Assembly (NCBI GenBank): GCA_028622995.1 | Contig: JAJQJQ010000017.1 | Location: 1,550,001-1,614,000 of the forward strand | Reading direction: 5' to 3' | DNA length: 64,000 bases | DNA from: Panagrolaimus kolymaensis | Taxonomy: Eukaryota; Nematoda; Chromadorea; Rhabditida; Panagrolaimidae | In this document: positions 59,846-64,000 of the stretch, piece after piece | Layout of the letters: every line of letters starts with the position of its first letter | How positions within the stretch are numbered: position 1 is the first letter of the stretch | Notes under the pieces: generated by a model | What the model saw: the letters and a program-made list of their open reading frames with translations, nothing else | Told to the model about the DNA's origin: nothing | The model's database searches: none | Translations under genes and position numbers: made by a program

Positions 59846-60865
59846 ATGACTCAAATAATTAAAATTAATTCTGAAAGTGGTTTGTTTCCTTTTTTATGGA
59901 CAAAGCTTAACTCGTTGATTTAGATATAAACTCAGCTGTTCAAGAAGCAGTTCAAACTCTAAGAAATGGTGGAATTATTGCATTACCCACTGACACAATA
60001 TACGGAATTTCAACATTAGTGAAAAATTCAGAAAAAATTTATAAACTGAAGAAACGGCCACATGAAAAACCTTTGGGATTATTTGTTTCAAATCCTGAAC
60101 AAATTTATAGGTAATCTCTCTTGTTGTTATCAATCCGTGACTATTGAAAAGAATTTTTTCAGATATTCTAATGTTACTGTATCTTTAGAACTTCTTAAAA
60201 ACTTACTACCTGGACCAGTTACACTTATTTTCCCCCGATCATCGGAGCTTCCAAATGAATTTAATCCAACAACTAAAAATGTTGGAATTCGAATACCTGA
60301 AAATAAATTTGTGCAATTACTCACTCAAGAGTTTCCTGATGAACCCATTGCTCAAACAAGCGCAAATTTAAGTGGAACATCTAAAAGTCCATTGTGTATT
60401 GAAGTATGTCTTTTCTTTTTTTTAGAAAGCTGGTTTTAGAAAATTACATTTTAGGATTTTGAAGATTTATGGCCATCATTGGATTTAATAATAGATGCTG
60501 GACCCATTATTCAACATCAAGGAAATCGTAATGGAAGCACAATTATTGATTTAACGATTAAAGATTGCTTTCAAATTGTTAGGGATGGATGGTAAGTTTT
60601 ATATAAATATTTTAAAGCTATAAAATAAATACAAATGAAAGGGAACTTTAAAAAAAATTTTGTGAGTATAATAGCACAAAGTTTAATTTTCGAAAATTAT
60701 TTTTTTGTTTCAAAGACCAATGGTTCATTCCCATTCAAATAAAAAAGATTTTAAAAATGTTTAAAGCTCAAGGGTTTTAAAAAGTAAACCATTTTATTGT
60801 TTTTTAGTGCAAAGGATCAGACACTAAAAGTATTGCATGAAAATGGGCTTCATCAAAATTCATAA
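59846..60865 (+). CDS. YRDC: YRDC/Sua5 threonylcarbamoyl-AMP synthase
   Basis: Five exons (59846-59879, 59924-60110, 60163-60403, 60455-60591, 60808-60865) give 218 aa. The YrdC fold is clear: GGIIALPTDTIYGIS, the KLKKRPHEKPLGLFVS loop, LLPGPVTLIFPRS, VGIRIPENKFVQLL, and PIAQTSANLSG with STIIDLTIKDCFQIVRDG at the end. The enzyme makes threonylcarbamoyl-AMP from Thr, bicarbonate and ATP for the t6A modification of ANN-decoding tRNAs. It is short like animal YRDC, without the bacterial Sua5 C-terminal domain. The first exon is only 34 nt. A 216-nt last intron (60592-60807) separates the final 18 codons. Confidence 0.96.
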
Positions 60866-61476
60866 ATTAGCTGTTTTTAAAAGTACGAACCAATTATTTA
60901 TTTTAAAACATATGTGCTTTCGATAAATTCCTTCTTTTGTTCTCTTACTTATTGATTGTCGTTATTTTTAATTTGTTAAAAATAATATAAATATTTTTTT
61001 ACCACTAAACATTTTTATGTGTAACTCTGCCGCCGCCACTTGCTTAATCTTTTCTCCAATGTTAGCTGCCGGAGAATGAAAACAATTTCTGAGGCATTTT
61101 GACTTTCAATTCGCTGCGTCAATAAAAAAAATGTATGTGCTATTTTTAACATATGTAAATGTAATATTTTTTTGTAAGAGACAACTATAATGAATCAAAC
61201 AATTAAAAATTTCTTATTTATAGAAATAAAAATAAAAGTATTTAAAAATATATATAGTTTTTTTAGTTTCGAGTAAGAAAACAAAAACATTTTAGAAATA
61301 ATAATAATCAAAACAACCCGAAAAAATAGTGGCAAAAAATAATCAAAAAATTACAAATTTGAAAGGGAGAGTTCTCGTATATTTTTTTGAAGCCTAAATT
61401 TGTTCTTTTGCAATTAGGAATTTAATTAAATATTTTAAATTTTTAATAAAAATAATTGAAAAGATTCTATTGTAAT
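60866..61476. other. Convergent 3' region, no gene seen
   Basis: 610 bp between the convergent YRDC and C2H2 gene stops. It is AT-rich with no supported feature. Confidence 0.5.
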
Positions 61477-63507
61477 TTATTTTGGCGGGAATACCCCCGG
61501 TGTATTGAGATAATTGAATTGATTGAGATCACCGGGAAACATCTAAAATATATATTTTTTATTATTAATGTTATAATGGAAAAATGAAACAAACATGTCG
61601 TAACATCATTTGGTGTTGTAAAATATTGAGTGGAGTTCCTTGAATCAAGGGTGCTGTTGATGCAGATGCTACAGCTGATTGAGGTGGGAGTTGTGGTGCC
61701 ACAGATCTTGACATTGGACGCAAAGAAAGTAAATCCATGGGATTTCCTGAAGTTCCAGCAGTTATTGATCGACCTGGCATTTGTGTGGATGAAGTTGGCA
61801 TAGATGCCACCACCGAAGATGCTTCAGTTTTAAGCTCATGGATTTTATGCCTGTTGGGATCTATGGGCATTTTTGATGATGATGGAATTGGGCTTAGACC
61901 ATTTGTATGAGGATATATAGGCGCTCCAAAAGGCATCGGCGGTTTAGATGGTGTTGCGGCCGCAACCGATGCAGCGGCTGCTGCTTGTTGAAAGAGATGA
62001 TTATTTGCAAAATTTGGGTTAAATTGATTAAAGAAAAGTCCATGTGGAATTGCACCAGCTGCAGCGCCAGTTGAAATAGGGAATCTAGGAAATGCAGCGG
62101 CGATGGAAGCTGTAGGAATACTTTGTTCAATTTTTTGACTTATACTTGGCATCGTTGGAAGTCGAGATTCACGAGCCACGGCTTCAAGCGATGGACTTGG
62201 TGGACTAATTGTTGTTACTGCAACAGGAACTCCTCCTGCTTTGTTAGTTGTATCATTATTCGGGTATGTCTAAAACACCAATACTTGGATTAAATTATTA
62301 CTGCGATATTCAAACCTCTTTCTGCAATGTTGGAGCTGCATCATCATCGGATATGGGTGATTTTTCTTTTTTCGTTGGTGTTTTTTCTGCTTTAGCGTTT
62401 TTGAAGAGTTCATTTAAACTTCTCTCCTCTTTAATTTCCTGTTCTCTTTTAATACATCGTTGGCATTCAAATGGAGCAGTTTGAATTGCAATTTCTTCTT
62501 TCACCACCGCCCTTCCATCCACGTGAGAAATTAATAAATGATTATTCACATCCGAAATTGCCATAAATCTATGCCCACATTGTTCATGTGGACATCGAAT
62601 ATAATTATCCTTTGTAATTTCATGAAGTTGTGGAGATTTATGTCGAAGTTTGGTAATGGATTTTAATGGAGATTTTGTTTCATCGTCTCCTCGAATCCTT
62701 TTTGGTCCTCGAGGTTTTGGTGTAACTTCTCGCTTTTCATCCGAATCATCAGCTGCTTTTTCTTTCTCCGCTGCCGCAGCTCTAAAAAAATTAATTTGAT
62801 TTTAAACTTTGTACGAAAATGGTGCGAACCTTTTTTGAATTTGTGAATTATGAATATGAGGCGATGATCCATCTGTTAAAACTCCATGATAAACTTGTCC
62901 ACGGAAATTTGTTGTAAAAGTAAAAGTATGTCCTGCATTTGTGGGTGTACGACTTAAAATCATTATATTTAACATATAATAATTATTTTGCTTCATTGCG
63001 GAAACATCATCCGATTCATCTAAATCTGTAACACACGTGGAAGCATCAACCATTTCCATTTGCTAGAAAAAAATTTTTGTTTAAATCAAAATGGCTTAAA
63101 ACTTTTTTTTTCGCAAACCATTTTTCGCTTTTTTGGAGTCGTTTGTGAAATTGAGGAAGTGAAAAAATTTTTGATCATTGGTTCTTTAACTTCGCCTTCC
63201 TCAAGATTATCATCGTCCATACTCATGAATAAATTATTATCTTTTTTAATTCCTCTATTTGTTGATGAACTTGTTGATAGATGATTTAATCCAGAAATTT
63301 TAGATTCAGGAGACCTTCTAAAATCACTCAGTTTATTAACTAAAAAGTCAAAACAAAATACTACTCTTTGTTCTTTTTTAAAATTTCATCTTTTTTGTCT
63401 TCGCTAACACCATTCTTATTTTCATGTATTTTGGAATCCTCGTCATCATCGTCATCATCATCAATCCGTAGACCATGGTCTAGACCTTCTTCATCCTCGC
63501 CGTACAT
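61477..63507 (-). CDS. C2H2 zinc-finger protein related to Scribbler/ZNF608-609
   Basis: Six exons fit in phase (63365-63507, 63119-63317, 62830-63062, 62316-62781, 61595-62269, 61477-61542), 593 aa. The acidic N terminus starts at the ATG at 63507. A domain near residues 115-190 (TFTFTTNFRGQVYHGVLTDG) resembles the WRGKTYVGTLLD region of Scribbler/ZNF608/609. One C2H2 finger follows (RCPHEQCGHRFMAISDVNNHLLISH), as in that family. The long C-terminal half is Ala/Pro/Ser-rich and likely disordered. These nuclear proteins act as transcriptional corepressors in development. The family call rests on a weak domain match. A TTTGTAG just upstream of the start may be a trans-splice acceptor. Confidence 0.75.
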
Positions 63508-64000
63508 TTTTCCTTCCTACAAATTTACTAAAGATTTTTAGAGGATTTTGACAAAAGCGGTTGCCTCCACGCAATTAAAACATTTTTTAAAGTAAATTTT
63601 AATACATTTAATAGTTTAAAAAATGTGAAATAGTTTTTTATGGCGCAGACATACAAACACATAGATCACAATAAAGTGCAAAAAAATGACAGCCGTTTCG
63701 TTGTAAGATTCTTTTTAATAACTTAGAGTTAATACATTCCTTTATGTAAGGTATGCATGTGAAATTAAATCATAAGAAAGTTCAAAAATGAAAATACATA
63801 ATTTTGTGCCATTCTGGTTTATAAGCCGCAAAAAAAATCAAATGCAAAAAGGGTAAACAATAATTAAGAAAAAAAATAATGCTAAAAATCTCTCAGAAGC
63901 ATTGATTATTTACTCAATAACAAACATTTTCTTGTTAATTATAGTCGTCATGGAAACTGTAATTTTTTTTCTTGCTAGTTTTTGCTTTTATACTCCGACC
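63508..64000. other. Upstream region at the window edge
   Basis: About 490 bp of AT-rich DNA, the presumed promoter of the C2H2 gene. Nothing else could be supported. Confidence 0.5.

Overview
The window is nuclear DNA of a small, AT-rich animal genome, most probably a nematode. Genes are split by many 45-60 nt introns that end in a T-rich tract plus TTTCAG or TTTTAG, neighbours are close together (often convergent with 75-400 bp between stops), and the gene set includes nematode-style members: a LIN-10/Mint protein, an insulin-like peptide with a CPPGG B chain, an NPP-6-type nucleoporin and MAU-2. The species cannot be named from the sequence. I built the gene models by hand, choosing GT..AG junctions that keep the reading frame. 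All 20 models below sum to whole codons.

Layout. 1-460 holds foldback/inverted-repeat DNA. 1063-2837 (+) is a low-complexity lysine-rich protein with an internal duplication; 2945-3658 (-) is a TALE homeodomain protein with eh1-like motifs; 4677-6630 (-) is a radial-spoke-protein-3-like protein; 7527-10193 (+) is SMARCAL1; 10459-12067 (-) is PCID2; 12358-13223 (+) is SMNDC1/SPF30. 14384-15654 (+) and 15795-16762 (-) are convergent four-helix and small membrane proteins. 17434-17858 (-) encodes a small secreted peptide precursor. 18093-18385 is a hAT-type MITE. 19690-25080 (-) is MCTP (three C2 domains, two membrane segments). 25811-26054 is another MITE.

26663-27250 (-) is a HINT hydrolase with a mitochondrial-type presequence. 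27650-32384 (+) is Nup160/NPP-6, followed after 168 bp by SLX1 (32553-34100, +), a possible operon. 35160-36124 (+) is an insulin-like peptide; 36245-38739 (-) is the cohesin loader MAU-2; 41376-48591 (+) is LIN-10 (PTB plus two PDZ); 48976-50453 (-) is phosphoserine aminotransferase. 50454-53933 is gene-poor and holds a perfect 190-bp inverted repeat. 53934-55325 and 55643-56306 (+) are two unrecognised genes; 56382-57426 (-) is pyridoxal kinase; 57427-59845 is gene-poor with two inverted-repeat elements, one a hAT-type MITE with a perfect 8-bp target duplication; 59846-60865 (+) is YRDC; 61477-63507 (-) is a C2H2 protein related to Scribbler/ZNF608-609.

The genes are mostly unrelated housekeeping functions. 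Genome maintenance recurs (SMARCAL1, SLX1, MAU-2), as do PLP metabolism (a PLP enzyme and a PLP-making kinase about 6 kb apart) and RNA/nuclear pore export (PCID2, SMNDC1, NPP-6), but I see no evidence of a functional cluster. I found no clear new molecular system. The most interesting items are the family-like set of inverted-repeat elements whose arms are short self-complementary tandem motifs, the radial-spoke-like gene in an animal group generally thought to lack motile cilia, and the peptide precursor genes.
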